Shown: positions 36,505 to 45,687 of the stretch, piece after piece
How positions within the stretch are numbered: the stretch's first letter is position 1
Layout: every line of letters starts with the position of its first letter
Assembly (NCBI GenBank): GCA_030586155.1
Contig: CP130741.1
Span: 1,668,680 to 1,732,679, forward strand
Length of the DNA stretch: 64,000 nt
Source: Eubacteriaceae bacterium ES3
GTDB lineage: Bacteria > Bacillota > Clostridia > Eubacteriales > Eubacteriaceae
Direction: 5' to 3'
Notes under the pieces: model-generated
Database searches by the model: none
Told to the model about the DNA's origin: nothing
What the model saw: the letters and a program-made list of their open reading frames with translations, nothing else
Program-made: the position numbers and the translations under genes

Positions 36505-37651
36505 ATTTTATTTCCCCCTTCGCGATTGTCATTTTAATTATTCCGTTAAGCGTTTCATTTCCGAATGGATTATTATGACTTTTTGAAACAAACTCTTTAG
36601 GATCTATCTTACCACTCCAATTTAAATCAACTAAAACCAGGTCAGCAGGATAATTGTCTTTAATGAGTCCAGCTTTTAGTCCAAGTCTTTTTGCAGGTGC
36701 AAGGCTAAGCATTTCACTTAGTTTTTCGATCGAAATATTGTTTTGTTTAAAAACTGTATAGTACATGGAAAATGCAATTTCAAAGTTGTCAATTCCCGGA
36801 GCTCCCTTTAATTTATCTTCTGCTGAATGAGGCGCATGATCAGTTCCACACATATCAACAATCCCCTCTTTAATTCCTTCTATTAAAGCTCGGCGATCGG
36901 GATAAGTTCTAAATGAAGGGTTCACTTTATAATCCATTCCTGAAGCAAATAGGTGATGGGGCGTTACCTCACAGCTGATATTCAGACCTTTCTCTTTTCC
37001 TGTACGAATAAGATTGAGGGTATCCTTTTTACTAATATGACAGACATGTAAACGACCGCCATATTCTTCCAGCAACTTTAGGTCACGGGCTACCAATTCA
37101 GTTTCTGGCTGGCAATGAGTAAGTAAAATAAAGTTGTTATCCAGCGATGCTTTTAACCCTTCAACCATACGCTCCTTTGAGAAAACAGAGACACCATCAT
37201 TTGAGAATACTGGGGTTAAAGGGCGAATATTTTCAATGTCAACAAGTTCGTTGTCACCAAAAGATTTTGTCAGTGCAGATACCTGTATCAGTTGGCAGAG
37301 ATTTAATGTTTCAGCTTTATTCAGGTTGTTTTTGATAGCTTCAGCATTATCCATAATCGGTTTAGTGTTTGCCATTGCAACTAGAGAAGTGAACCCACCT
37401 TTTAATGCTGCTTTCATACCAGTTTCCAGAGTCTCTTTATACTCATAACCAGGCTCTCTCAAATGACAATGCATATCAATAAATCCAGGCATTAAGGCAT
37501 AGCCGCAACCATCGATCTCACAATCGTATTTTGATTTTACCATACCCTTTTCTTTATAAACTTTTTTAATACGCTGATCTTCAATCAATACTTTTCCTGG
37601 CCTGCTGCCATCAGCATCAATTATCTCAATATTTGTGATTAAAGTTCTCAT
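36482..37651 (-). CDS. pyrC: Dihydroorotase PyrC
   Basis: 389 residues, amidohydrolase superfamily. It cyclises carbamoyl aspartate to dihydroorotate. Metal ligands are seen in DMHCHLREPG (His-x-His), LTHCQPET, HVCHISK and CGTDHAPH. I start it at ATG 37651 with AAAGGAG upstream, rather than the TTG just before. Confidence 0.95.
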   Translation of the reverse strand: MRTLITNIEIIDADGSRPGKVLIEDQRIKKVYKEKGMVKSKYDCEIDGCGYALMPGFIDMHCHLREPGYEYKETLETGMKAALKGGFTSLVAMANTKPIMDNAEAIKNNLNKAETLNLCQLIQVSALTKSFGDNELVDIENIRPLTPVFSNDGVSVFSKERMVEGLKASLDNNFILLTHCQPETELVARDLKLLEEYGGRLHVCHISKKDTLNLIRTGKEKGLNISCEVTPHHLFASGMDYKVNPSFRTYPDRRALIEGIKEGIVDMCGTDHAPHSAEDKLKGAPGIDNFEIAFSMYYTVFKQNNISIEKLSEMLSLAPAKRLGLKAGLIKDNYPADLVLVDLNWSGKIDPKEFVSKSHNNPFGNETLNGIIKMTIAKGEIKYDNGSFV

Positions 37652-37679
37652 CAATTTCTCCTTTTCTCATAAGCTGATA

Positions 37680-38114
37680 TCAGTCTGTTTCAATGAAAGT
37701 CGTATATGCATCGCAATATTCACAACGATACTGTCTTTTTTCATCATTAACCAGATAAAATCTGATATCTTTAATCTCCTCATATTGGGTAATGCAACGG
37801 GGATTTTTGCAAGTCATGATTCCTTTTACAACTTTTGGTAAAGAAAGTTTGATTTTTTTGACCATTTCACCATCTTTGACAAAATTGATAGTTACATTTG
37901 GATCAATAAGACCCAAAACATTCATATTGATTTCCATATCAGTTTCAATTTTAATCAGATCTTTTTGACCCATCTTTTTGCTGGGTATTTTTTTTAGTAA
38001 GACAACGACATCATCAATATCATTTAAATAAAGTGCTTTGAAGATCTCAAAACCGTGACCTGCCTCAATATGATCAATAATTATACCTTTTTTTAGTTTT
38101 GATACATTAATCAT
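37680..38114 (-). CDS. pyrI: Aspartate carbamoyltransferase regulatory subunit PyrI
   Basis: 144 residues. The allosteric nucleotide-binding domain is followed by a four-Cys zinc site (CKNPRC and CEYC) that docks on PyrB. It makes the transcarbamoylase sensitive to CTP and ATP. I start at ATG 38114 with GGAGGA upstream; it overlaps pyrB by 8 bases. A PyrI in a Gram-positive-type pathway is less common but known in clostridia. Confidence 0.95.
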   Translation of the reverse strand: MINVSKLKKGIIIDHIEAGHGFEIFKALYLNDIDDVVVLLKKIPSKKMGQKDLIKIETDMEINMNVLGLIDPNVTINFVKDGEMVKKIKLSLPKVVKGIMTCKNPRCITQYEEIKDIRFYLVNDEKRQYRCEYCDAYTTFIETD

Positions 38115-39036
38115 TTTCTTCCTCCATTCCAAGTAGTTTTGCGATCAGTGCCATACGCACATACATTCCCATCTTTGCCTGTTTAAAATAAACTGATCGT
38201 TTATCTTCATCAACTTCCTGGGCTATTTCATTAACTCTTGGTAAGGGATGCATGACAATCATATCATCTTTTGCTTTTTTCATTTTTTTATTATCTAAAA
38301 TATAATAATTTTTCAGGCGCAGGTATTCTTCTTCATTGACAAACCGTTCTCGCTGTACGCGAGACATATATAAAATATCCAGTTCTCCAATCACTTCATC
38401 CAGATTATCAGTTTCTTCATAACAATCTGGATTTAAATGGTTTAGAATATGTTCAGGCATTTTTAGTTCTTTAGGTGAAATAAAGACAAAATGAATATTT
38501 TCATATCGATTTAGAGTTTTTACTAAAGAATGGATTGTTCTGCCAAACAAAAGGTCACCACAAACACCAACTACATGATTGTTACAAGATCCTTTGAAGT
38601 TTCTGATAGTTAAAATATCTGTTAGTGTTTGAGTTGGGTGCTCATGGCCACCATCACCGGCATTAATAATTGGCATTTCATTTGCATATTTTGATACAAG
38701 TTTTGCAGTTCCTTCGCGAGGATGTCTAATCACAGCAATATCTGCATAGCATTCAATTGTTCTGATTGTATCCCCCAGACTTTCTCCCTTTGAAACAGAA
38801 GAATTATTAGGATCGTCAAATCCAATCAGCTGACCACCAAGTCTAAGCATTGCCGCTTCAAAACTGAAACGGGTACGTGTAGATGGCTCATAAAAAAGGC
38901 TGGCCAATAATTTCCCTTTACAAATCATAGAATAATTTTCTGGATTTGCAATTATTTTATCAGCCAGCTGCATAATTGATTCAATTTCATTTATTTCAAA
39001 ATCCCCAGGTTCAATCAAATGTCTACCTTTTAACAT
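38107..39036 (-). CDS. pyrB: Aspartate carbamoyltransferase catalytic subunit PyrB
   Basis: 309 residues. It condenses carbamoyl phosphate and aspartate. [10 protein letters not shown] binds carbamoyl phosphate and HPLPRVNEI binds substrate. The start is ATG 39036, with AGGAGGA upstream; a frame from 39066 reaches into the leader terminator region. First gene of pyrB-I-C-F-K-D-E. Carbamoyl phosphate synthetase genes are not in the window. Confidence 0.95.
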   Translation of the reverse strand: MLKGRHLIEPGDFEINEIESIMQLADKIIANPENYSMICKGKLLASLFYEPSTRTRFSFEAAMLRLGGQLIGFDDPNNSSVSKGESLGDTIRTIECYADIAVIRHPREGTAKLVSKYANEMPIINAGDGGHEHPTQTLTDILTIRNFKGSCNNHVVGVCGDLLFGRTIHSLVKTLNRYENIHFVFISPKELKMPEHILNHLNPDCYEETDNLDEVIGELDILYMSRVQRERFVNEEEYLRLKNYYILDNKKMKKAKDDMIVMHPLPRVNEIAQEVDEDKRSVYFKQAKMGMYVRMALIAKLLGMEEEND

Positions 39037-39064
39037 GGACTTCCTCCTATTTTCATTATCGGGC

Positions 39065-39090
39065 AAAAAACTAGCCGCTTAGTTAGCGGC
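39065..39090 (-). terminator. Attenuator-like terminator in the pyr leader
   Basis: On the minus strand GCCGCT-aact-AAGCGGC is followed by TAG and TTTTTT, between the promoter and pyrB, 29 bases before the ATG. A terminator here can only make sense if it is sometimes bypassed. The rest of the leader (39091-39168) shows no recognisable PyrR-binding stem. Confidence 0.65.
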
Positions 39091-39174
39091 ATACATAGTT
39101 TAAGGTCATTTCCTCATCATGTTTAATTCATACCCATACGCCACACCCTCAAGCATGCATATAATATTATTGTA

Positions 39175-39203
39175 ATAATAATTTAAAACTGCTGTTTTGT
39201 CAA
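39175..39203 (-). promoter_or_regulatory. Promoter of the pyrimidine operon
   Basis: TTGACA (39198-39203), 17 bases, TATTAT (39175-39180) on the minus strand. Transcription would begin near 39168, giving a leader of about 130 bases that contains the attenuator-like hairpin. Confidence 0.7.
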
Positions 39204-39259
39204 CAATCTTTCATTGTAAGATACAGTTAATATCAGATATTATTTTGTAAAGACATGTG

Positions 39260-39288
39260 TTGGAAAAGAAAGATAATCATGATATGAT
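39260..39288 (+). promoter_or_regulatory. Promoter of the FAH-family gene
   Basis: TTGGAA (39260-39265), 17 bases, TATGAT (39283-39288), 23 bases before the ATG at 39312. Confidence 0.5.
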
Positions 39289-39311
39289 TATCAAAAAGGA
39301 GTTTCAGAAAA

Positions 39312-40205
39312 ATGAAATTTATAACTTATCAATTTAAACAATTTAATGAAGGTGGTATTTTAAATTCTGATGATTCGAAGGTAATTCCCTTTAAAACAAT
39401 AGGAAAATATTTAAATATCAATATGCCAGAGAAAATGTCTGATTTTATATCTATTGCTAGCGATGAATTGATAACCAGGTTAAAAAGTATTAAGGATGAT
39501 CCGTCAGTTCCTGGCATTTCAATCAGTCAGATTCGGTTGTTAGCACCTATTCCTAGACCTTCGAGAAACATATTTTGTCTTGGAAAAAACTACGCCGAAC
39601 ATGCCAGAGAAATTAAAAATATACCCACTTTAGTCGATCTTCCTGAAAACCCTATTTACTTTTCTAAATTGCCAACAACTGTAACAGGTCCAGATACTGT
39701 AGTTTTATCACATCCCAATGTAACTAAACAAATTGATTACGAAGTTGAGCTAGCTGTCATAATCGGAAAAGAAGGTTCTAATATTCCAATCTCACTTGCT
39801 GAAGAATATATTTTTGGCTACACAATTGCTAATGATATAACTGCAAGAGATTTACAAAAAAAACATTCTCAATGGTATAAAGGAAAAAGTCTTGATACAT
39901 TTTGTCCTCTGGGACCAGCTATTATCCATAAGTCAGCTCTTCCATTTCCTATTAAACTTGATATTACCAGTCGGGTAAATGGAGAATGCCGACAATTTTC
40001 CAACACCAGTCAGATGATATTTGATATTCCGACAATTATTAATAATTTATCCCAAGGTGTCACGCTTTTACCGGGGGACATTATTTTAACAGGAACACCT
40101 GCTGGAGTCGGATTTGCTATGAATCCTCCACAATTTTTAAAGCGCGGAGATCAGATTGAAGCTGAAATTGAATCAATAGGCATTCTTCATAACACTATTG
40201 AATAA
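39312..40205 (+). CDS. Fumarylacetoacetate hydrolase-family protein
   Basis: 297 residues. The FAH core starts near 75 (RNIFCLGKNYAEH). Metal-binding acids are in DYEVELAVIIG and ANDITARDLQ. Known relatives hydrolyse or decarboxylate acylpyruvates and oxaloacetate or hydrate dienoates; the substrate here cannot be read. It is a single gene, convergent with the ABC permease gene one base away, and there is no hairpin between them. Confidence 0.85.
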   Translation: MKFITYQFKQFNEGGILNSDDSKVIPFKTIGKYLNINMPEKMSDFISIASDELITRLKSIKDDPSVPGISISQIRLLAPIPRPSRNIFCLGKNYAEHAREIKNIPTLVDLPENPIYFSKLPTTVTGPDTVVLSHPNVTKQIDYEVELAVIIGKEGSNIPISLAEEYIFGYTIANDITARDLQKKHSQWYKGKSLDTFCPLGPAIIHKSALPFPIKLDITSRVNGECRQFSNTSQMIFDIPTIINNLSQGVTLLPGDIILTGTPAGVGFAMNPPQFLKRGDQIEAEIESIGILHNTIE

Positions 40206-40206
40206 A

Positions 40207-41007
40207 CTAAATTGGTAGTCGTTTCATGAAAAAAACACCCAGGCTAAGTGCTAGCGACAAAACAATGGCACCAGCAAAAAAAGTAATCATTGCCGATATA
40301 TCAGCTTGACCCACACCGATGGCAGGTCCATTGTAAATACTATAAATCGAAAAGTTTTTTAGTGAGACAAAGCGTTCTGAAAGGCCGCTTAAAAAAGTCA
40401 GCATAAAAAATATAACCGGAAATCCTGCCGAAAAAATCATCGTCATCCTGGTATCACTAAAAATACTTCCAAAAAAGAAATTAATCATCGCAATTGCCGC
40501 GGTCATAAAAAATGCCCCAATATTCATTTGGGCAAAAATATCTGTATTCAGCACACCAGAATACATCTGCTCACTTAATTGAATTCCTGTAATATGGATA
40601 CTTAAGAACAGCAAACCAATCGATAGTAAAAGATAAATAGCCTGCGTAGTAATAATTTTTATACGACTGTTAGGAGTTGATAAGAAACAGGCAAAAGAAC
40701 CATCATATACATACTTCGTAACTAAACGATTTCCCATCACTATACAATAAATCATTGGAAAGACATAAATGGGTAAACCATAAAAAAGACCTCCCAAAAA
40801 TCCGGTCATACTGCTGTCAATTGTAGACAACGCAAATAGAGTTACTAATCGATTTGGCAATAACGAAACCATATCATTAAAGGCGCCCATTCCTGCTGGA
40901 TCGTACATATAAATCAGAACAGCTAAGTAGATATTCATCAGGAATGCAAAAAGTAATAAAAAAAGAAAATGATCTTTAAAATTTTTGATAAAAAGCGGTA
41001 AACTCAT
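40207..41007 (-). CDS. ABC-2-type transporter permease
   Basis: 266 residues with six predicted membrane helices (first at about 17-34, last at about 237-260). Its start shares one base with the ATPase stop (TAATG), so the two are coupled. With the ATPase it forms an exporter of unknown substrate. Confidence 0.8.
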   Translation of the reverse strand: MSLPLFIKNFKDHFLFLLLFAFLMNIYLAVLIYMYDPAGMGAFNDMVSLLPNRLVTLFALSTIDSSMTGFLGGLFYGLPIYVFPMIYCIVMGNRLVTKYVYDGSFACFLSTPNSRIKIITTQAIYLLLSIGLLFLSIHITGIQLSEQMYSGVLNTDIFAQMNIGAFFMTAAIAMINFFFGSIFSDTRMTMIFSAGFPVIFFMLTFLSGLSERFVSLKNFSIYSIYNGPAIGVGQADISAMITFFAGAIVLSLALSLGVFFMKRLPI

Positions 41008-41906
41008 TAAATTTCCTCAACTTTCCGCGAATAAAAATTCTGGAATGATTCTTCCAGGGTTTGCTCATTTGAATTAAAAATCAATACATTTTCATGGGAT
41101 AAAACTTTAATCAAAGCATCAATTCTATTTCCTGGGGCGAAGATTTCAAAATCTTTTGCATCGATACGCTTGTATCCAAACCCAAATTTTTTAAACTGAT
41201 CAAGATTCGGCGATTTAGAAAATTTCACCCGATAAGATTTAATCTCTTTAGCTTTTAATGTAATTACATCATCAAGTTCCAGAAGACGGCCCGACCGCAG
41301 CAGCGCTACCCGATCAGCAACTCGTTCAACTTCTGAAAACATTTGAGATGTTAAGAAAAAGGTTTTTCCCTTTTTCTTTTCCTCTATAATTAGATTTGCC
41401 AGTTTGCTTTCAAGGGCTGGATTTAAATGTTTAAATGGTTCGTCAAAAATATAGATTTCAGGATCATGCATAAAGGCTGCAACAATCGATAGCTTTTGCT
41501 TGTCTTCACTTCCCATTCTGTCAATCCTGGCAGATTGATCCAAATTGAAAATTTCTGATAATTCATTGCGGCTTTGTTTAACTTCAGCTGAATTTGTTCG
41601 CCGGAGCCTGCTCATGAAATCAAGGTATGATTTAACTCTCATACCTTCGAAAAAAGCGGGATCTTCAGGTATGTAACCAAGATTTTTTTTGATAGCAGAG
41701 GCTTTTAAAAATGTGTTCATTCCATTGATTAATGCTTGCCCCCTACTGCTTCTGTGAAATCCCATAAGAAGTCTGATTATTGTTGTTTTACCAGCAGTTT
41801 CGGGGCCGATTAAGCCAACAACTTCACCTTTTTTTACTAAAAAATTTAGGTCGAATACACCATTACCATTTAAATATTTCAAAGTTAAATCTTGTACTTC
41901 AATCAT
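41007..41906 (-). CDS. ABC transporter ATP-binding protein
   Basis: 299 residues. Walker A is GPETAGKTT and Walker B IYIFDEP. The signature reads MGSEDKQKL instead of the usual LSGGQ, which is unusual and could lower ATPase activity. The C-terminal 80 residues are the extension seen in exporter ATPases of the CcmA/BcrA type. It starts 2 bases after rsmA; the link to rRNA methylation is probably only positional. Confidence 0.88.
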   Translation of the reverse strand: MIEVQDLTLKYLNGNGVFDLNFLVKKGEVVGLIGPETAGKTTIIRLLMGFHRSSRGQALINGMNTFLKASAIKKNLGYIPEDPAFFEGMRVKSYLDFMSRLRRTNSAEVKQSRNELSEIFNLDQSARIDRMGSEDKQKLSIVAAFMHDPEIYIFDEPFKHLNPALESKLANLIIEEKKKGKTFFLTSQMFSEVERVADRVALLRSGRLLELDDVITLKAKEIKSYRVKFSKSPNLDQFKKFGFGYKRIDAKDFEIFAPGNRIDALIKVLSHENVLIFNSNEQTLEESFQNFYSRKVEEI

Positions 41907-41908
41907 TT

Positions 41909-42778
41909 CTATCTCCTCAAACCGTCCAGAATATTAAAATAATTTGACAATAATGCAAATTCCTGACCTGTTAAAGCTTCACCACGGACATTTAAAGCAA
42001 TCCCACAATGTTCAAGTGCTTCAACTACCTGTTCTTTAGAAAAAGAAGTATTAGTCGTTAAGCTGTTTATCAGTGTCTTTCTGCGATTAATAAAACCAGC
42101 CTTTACTATTTTGAAAAATGTTTCCTTATTATCGACTATTAGATCAGGTGATTTTTTCTTTTTCATTGAAACAACAATGGAATCAACCTTTGGTTTAGGC
42201 ATAAAAACATTTGCCGGTACTAAAAATTCAATTTTGACATCCGCGTAAAATTGAGCGGCAATACTCAAAGATCCATAGGCTTTAGTGCCAGGCACTGCAC
42301 ATAGCCTTTCTCCTACTTCTTTTTGTATGAGAAACACCATTTTTTCAATTGCTAGATCCATTTCCAGAAATCCCATAATAATTGGTGTTGTAATATAATA
42401 GGGTAAATTTGCTACAACTTTTAAATTGTTGTAAGTATCTTTTTCTATTAATGACTTGATATCGGTTTTCAGGATATCGTTTTGAATAATTTCAACATTA
42501 TTATATTCATTTAGCGTTTCGGAAAGAACCGGGATTAACTTCTTATCGATCTCTACACTATAGACTTTATTTGCCTTTTCGCATAATACTGCTGTTAAAG
42601 TTCCAATCCCAGGTCCTATTTCAATTATAAGATCATCCGGTCCTATATCACCAGTGTCAGCAATTTTTTTAACAATGTTATCATCAATTAAAAAATTTTG
42701 ACCATAGCGTTTATTGAAATGCAGATCATATTTATTTAAGACTGATTTAATCACCTTTGGTGATGTCAATTTCTCCAT
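41909..42778 (-). CDS. rsmA: 16S rRNA dimethyladenosine transferase RsmA (KsgA)
   Basis: 289 residues. It dimethylates two adjacent adenosines near the 3' end of 16S rRNA. The SAM-binding IEIGPGIGTLT and the catalytic NLPYYITTPI are both present, as is the N-terminal KRYGQNFLID. Its ribosome-binding site is TGAAAGGA, an unoccupied match to the IS110 target. Confidence 0.95.
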   Translation of the reverse strand: MEKLTSPKVIKSVLNKYDLHFNKRYGQNFLIDDNIVKKIADTGDIGPDDLIIEIGPGIGTLTAVLCEKANKVYSVEIDKKLIPVLSETLNEYNNVEIIQNDILKTDIKSLIEKDTYNNLKVVANLPYYITTPIIMGFLEMDLAIEKMVFLIQKEVGERLCAVPGTKAYGSLSIAAQFYADVKIEFLVPANVFMPKPKVDSIVVSMKKKKSPDLIVDNKETFFKIVKAGFINRRKTLINSLTTNTSFSKEQVVEALEHCGIALNVRGEALTGQEFALLSNYFNILDGLRR

Positions 42779-42936
42779 TAATTTCCTTTCAATAGTTACT
42801 GTTAAATTTCAAATCAATTGCTGTCTATTATACCTTTTATAAGCTTTTTATTGAAGCCTTTAATCAAATCAATACAATTTTTTTACAAGTAAGTATTAAG
42901 TCTATTCGCTACACAACCCATTCTTAACTACAATTT

Positions 42937-43644
42937 TTATATTTCTGATAATTTTTCCTCAAATATATTCGTTCCAGGATTAGCAAACTTAACAGTTTCG
43001 TAACTTGACTGCTTTTTTTTGACAATTTCTATTAAATTCCACAAATCATCTATCATATAGGTAGGATTGCATTGTTTTAGAGCACTGGGACTATTATATC
43101 CCCATTCTACAGCAGCAACATCTACGCCAACCTTCTGACAGGCTTCAATATCACGTGTTTCGTCGCCGACATATAACATTTCTTCCGGTTTTATTCGCGA
43201 CCATCTCATAACTTTTCGAATTTTTTCAGCTTTAGACATTAAGGCAGAACATTTAACAAATTTTATTTCATCTTCCAGGTAATATTTTTTCAAAAAGTGA
43301 TTGACGGTTTTTTTTATGTTTGATGTTAAAATTCCGCAAAATTCAACCTGTTTATTCAACTCAATGAAAAAATCATGAATATCTGTATTGAAAGCATGAA
43401 TTTCAGAAGATTCCAGTCTAAGCATTTTTTGACCTTCTTTAATTACTTTTGGAAAATGATGCAATGGTATATCTACAATTTCCAAAATTTCTTTAATATG
43501 CAAATTTTTGATATGTTGCAATTCTTCCATTGTAACTTGACTGTAGTTGTATTTACGAGCCAAACGATTATATATTTCGAATGCTTTCTCTTCAGTATCA
43601 GCTAGAGTCCCGTCAAAATCAAAAATAACACATTTATACGGCAT
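42937..43644 (-). CDS. HAD-superfamily hydrolase
   Basis: 235 residues of the phosphoglycolate-phosphatase type. Motif I is FDFDGTLADT with the nucleophilic Asp, motif II is LTSN, and motif IV YVGDETRDIEA. Substrate unknown. AAAGGAGG precedes the ATG. It lies downstream of the PAS-GGDEF gene on the same strand, 22 bases away, and may be co-transcribed. Confidence 0.85.
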   Translation of the reverse strand: MPYKCVIFDFDGTLADTEEKAFEIYNRLARKYNYSQVTMEELQHIKNLHIKEILEIVDIPLHHFPKVIKEGQKMLRLESSEIHAFNTDIHDFFIELNKQVEFCGILTSNIKKTVNHFLKKYYLEDEIKFVKCSALMSKAEKIRKVMRWSRIKPEEMLYVGDETRDIEACQKVGVDVAAVEWGYNSPSALKQCNPTYMIDDLWNLIEIVKKKQSSYETVKFANPGTNIFEEKLSEI

Positions 43645-43666
43645 ATAAGCCTCCTTTATAATAAAA

Positions 43667-45451
43667 CTAAGTTAACAGTTTAGCGACCCCTTTATCCTCA
43701 GTTGCAAAATCTCCCAACATTATATCCGAAAAATACAATATACTTATATTCTCTCTTTGCGCTTTATGCATTGCAATCCCGGCATAGCGCACCAGATCTT
43801 CAGGATTAGAGGTGTGAGTGGGAAACTGAGCAATCCCCACAAAAGGACTTAATTTTACATCATAACGCTTAATATAAAATTGAGTATTAAAACCAACCTT
43901 TATTGCCTGGCAAATTTCTGAGATTTTCTCCTTGTTATCATCAGGGAAAAAGAAAGCAAACTGGGTTGAAGTTTGTTTTGCTAATAATCCATACTTCCCA
44001 ATTTTTTTATTTAATTCCTTCATGGATTCTTTCATTATTTTATCAACCAGTAATTGACCACCTGCATCTGCAATTTCTTCGATTCCTGACACAACAAATG
44101 TAATTAATGTCAGTGGTTTATCATTTCGACATCCATTTTTTTTAAAGTAATTAGTTAGCAGTCCGTTTAATTTTCGGCGATTTGGTAATCCTGTAATATT
44201 ATCATTAAGAAGCGCTTCCTCCAAAGCTTTTCGCTGATCGATAGTTTCGGTAACATCAAGTCCAAGTAGAAGATTTAGGATTTGTCCATCTTTTAGATTA
44301 ATTGTAGAATGATCCCATTGAATATAATGAATTTTTCCGTTTTTGTCCTTTAATGGCAATGGACCTTTAAAGTCAAGGTTCTCATTTATCTGTTTTCGAT
44401 GACTTCGACTTAAATTACCAAAAGCACTCATCAATGAATCTCCAACAAGTTCTTCTTCACTTATACCACTTAATTCAGAAATTAATTTGTTAACAGAAAC
44501 TATTACAAAACGATTCGTGAAAGATATAAAAAGTAAATGACTGTTACTTAGTATTGCTTCAGTATAAACTTGTTGTAAATCAAGTTCTTCTTTTAACTCA
44601 ATTTGTTCACTAATATCCTGAATCATCCCAATTGTCCGTATATGTTCATTAGTCTCTGAAAAGAAATGTCGTATTCTTAAAAAGATCTCCATTGTCACGC
44701 CACGGTGGTTTTTTAACCGATAGTGAATATCAACCTTTTCCTGTGCCTGAAAAGCATTTAGAAAGGCTTTCCAAACGCGGCTTTGATCATCTTGATGAGC
44801 CATAAAATGAATGAAGTCCAGATTGGGTTCTACTTCTTTTTCGTCATAACCCAGCAAACTATAGAGTTCCTTTGACCAATAGATTTTTTTTGTATGGTAG
44901 TGCATTTCCCAATAACCGATATTCGCCAAATGCTGAATTTCAAAAAGTTCATCATTTTTTTCGCAAATAATTGCTTCTTTTTCCGAGATAGTTTTTGTAC
45001 TGACAGCGGAAATTCCATAATACGTCTTATCTTGATCTCGATAAATTGTGATTTTTACCAGCAGAGGAACCATCACTTCATTTTTTAAGAAAAGATTGAG
45101 TGAAAACTCGTAAAATCCATTTTCTGCAAAACTTCGTAACATTTGTTGTCGATGTTCATGAAATTCGAAGTCAATCTGAAAATGAAGAACACTTTTACCA
45201 ACAACTCGCTCCATAGGCTTACTTAGCAGCTCTAAAAATGCAGAATTAACTTTTAAAATAATTCCTTCATCATTGGTAAGCAAGACATATTCATTAGTCT
45301 GATTGATCAGGTCACCCCAAATTTTAAGTTGACTGTTTTTTTTCTCAAGCGCTGAAATGCGAGAGTATGTTATAATAAATGCAATTGCACTACCTAATAA
45401 TAATCCAATAGTCACAACTATGAACCAGGAATTTACACTTAAAGTACCCAT
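43667..45451 (-). CDS. Membrane PAS-PAS-PAS-GGDEF protein with degenerate GGDEF
   Basis: 594 residues. One membrane helix (about 9-29) is followed by three PAS-like domains (about 45-160, 170-295 and 300-415) and a GGDEF-fold domain from about 425. The domain keeps TGLPNRR, but the active-site motif RxGGDEF is replaced by KQTSTQF. It probably cannot make c-di-GMP and may serve as a sensor or binding protein. Confidence 0.85.
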   Translation of the reverse strand: MGTLSVNSWFIVVTIGLLLGSAIAFIITYSRISALEKKNSQLKIWGDLINQTNEYVLLTNDEGIILKVNSAFLELLSKPMERVVGKSVLHFQIDFEFHEHRQQMLRSFAENGFYEFSLNLFLKNEVMVPLLVKITIYRDQDKTYYGISAVSTKTISEKEAIICEKNDELFEIQHLANIGYWEMHYHTKKIYWSKELYSLLGYDEKEVEPNLDFIHFMAHQDDQSRVWKAFLNAFQAQEKVDIHYRLKNHRGVTMEIFLRIRHFFSETNEHIRTIGMIQDISEQIELKEELDLQQVYTEAILSNSHLLFISFTNRFVIVSVNKLISELSGISEEELVGDSLMSAFGNLSRSHRKQINENLDFKGPLPLKDKNGKIHYIQWDHSTINLKDGQILNLLLGLDVTETIDQRKALEEALLNDNITGLPNRRKLNGLLTNYFKKNGCRNDKPLTLITFVVSGIEEIADAGGQLLVDKIMKESMKELNKKIGKYGLLAKQTSTQFAFFFPDDNKEKISEICQAIKVGFNTQFYIKRYDVKLSPFVGIAQFPTHTSNPEDLVRYAGIAMHKAQRENISILYFSDIMLGDFATEDKGVAKLLT

Positions 45452-45611
45452 TTTGGTCCCCTTTGTACATATAATATTTTTATCCAGAACCCTTCTGTTT
45501 TAAACATTATAACCGATTCATCATGATTAAGGAAATTTTAAGGAGTTAATTTTTCGTAAAGAATATTTTGTAGATGTAAAAAATATTTACAACTTCATTA
45601 AGAAATAGTCT

Positions 45612-45639
45612 TTGACATTCTCGATTTTTATGCTAAAAT
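45612..45639 (+). promoter_or_regulatory. Promoter of the histidine operon
   Basis: TTGACA (45612-45617), 16 bases, TAAAAT (45634-45639). The predicted start lies at about 45646, at the edge of the palindrome. Confidence 0.65.
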
Positions 45640-45648
45640 ATAGTCATT

Positions 45649-45674
45649 ACTTTATCGTGCTAACGTGATAAAGT
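45649..45674. promoter_or_regulatory. Palindrome before hisZ, possible operator
   Basis: ACTTTATC (45649-45656) and GATAAAGT (45667-45674) form a perfect 8-bp inverted repeat with a 10-base centre GTGCTAACGT. It lies between the -10 box and the ribosome-binding site, where a repressor would block transcription. A TrpR/YerC-type (HisR) regulator is one candidate; none is encoded in the window. Confidence 0.55.
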
Positions 45675-45687
45675 ATAAGGAGGAAGT

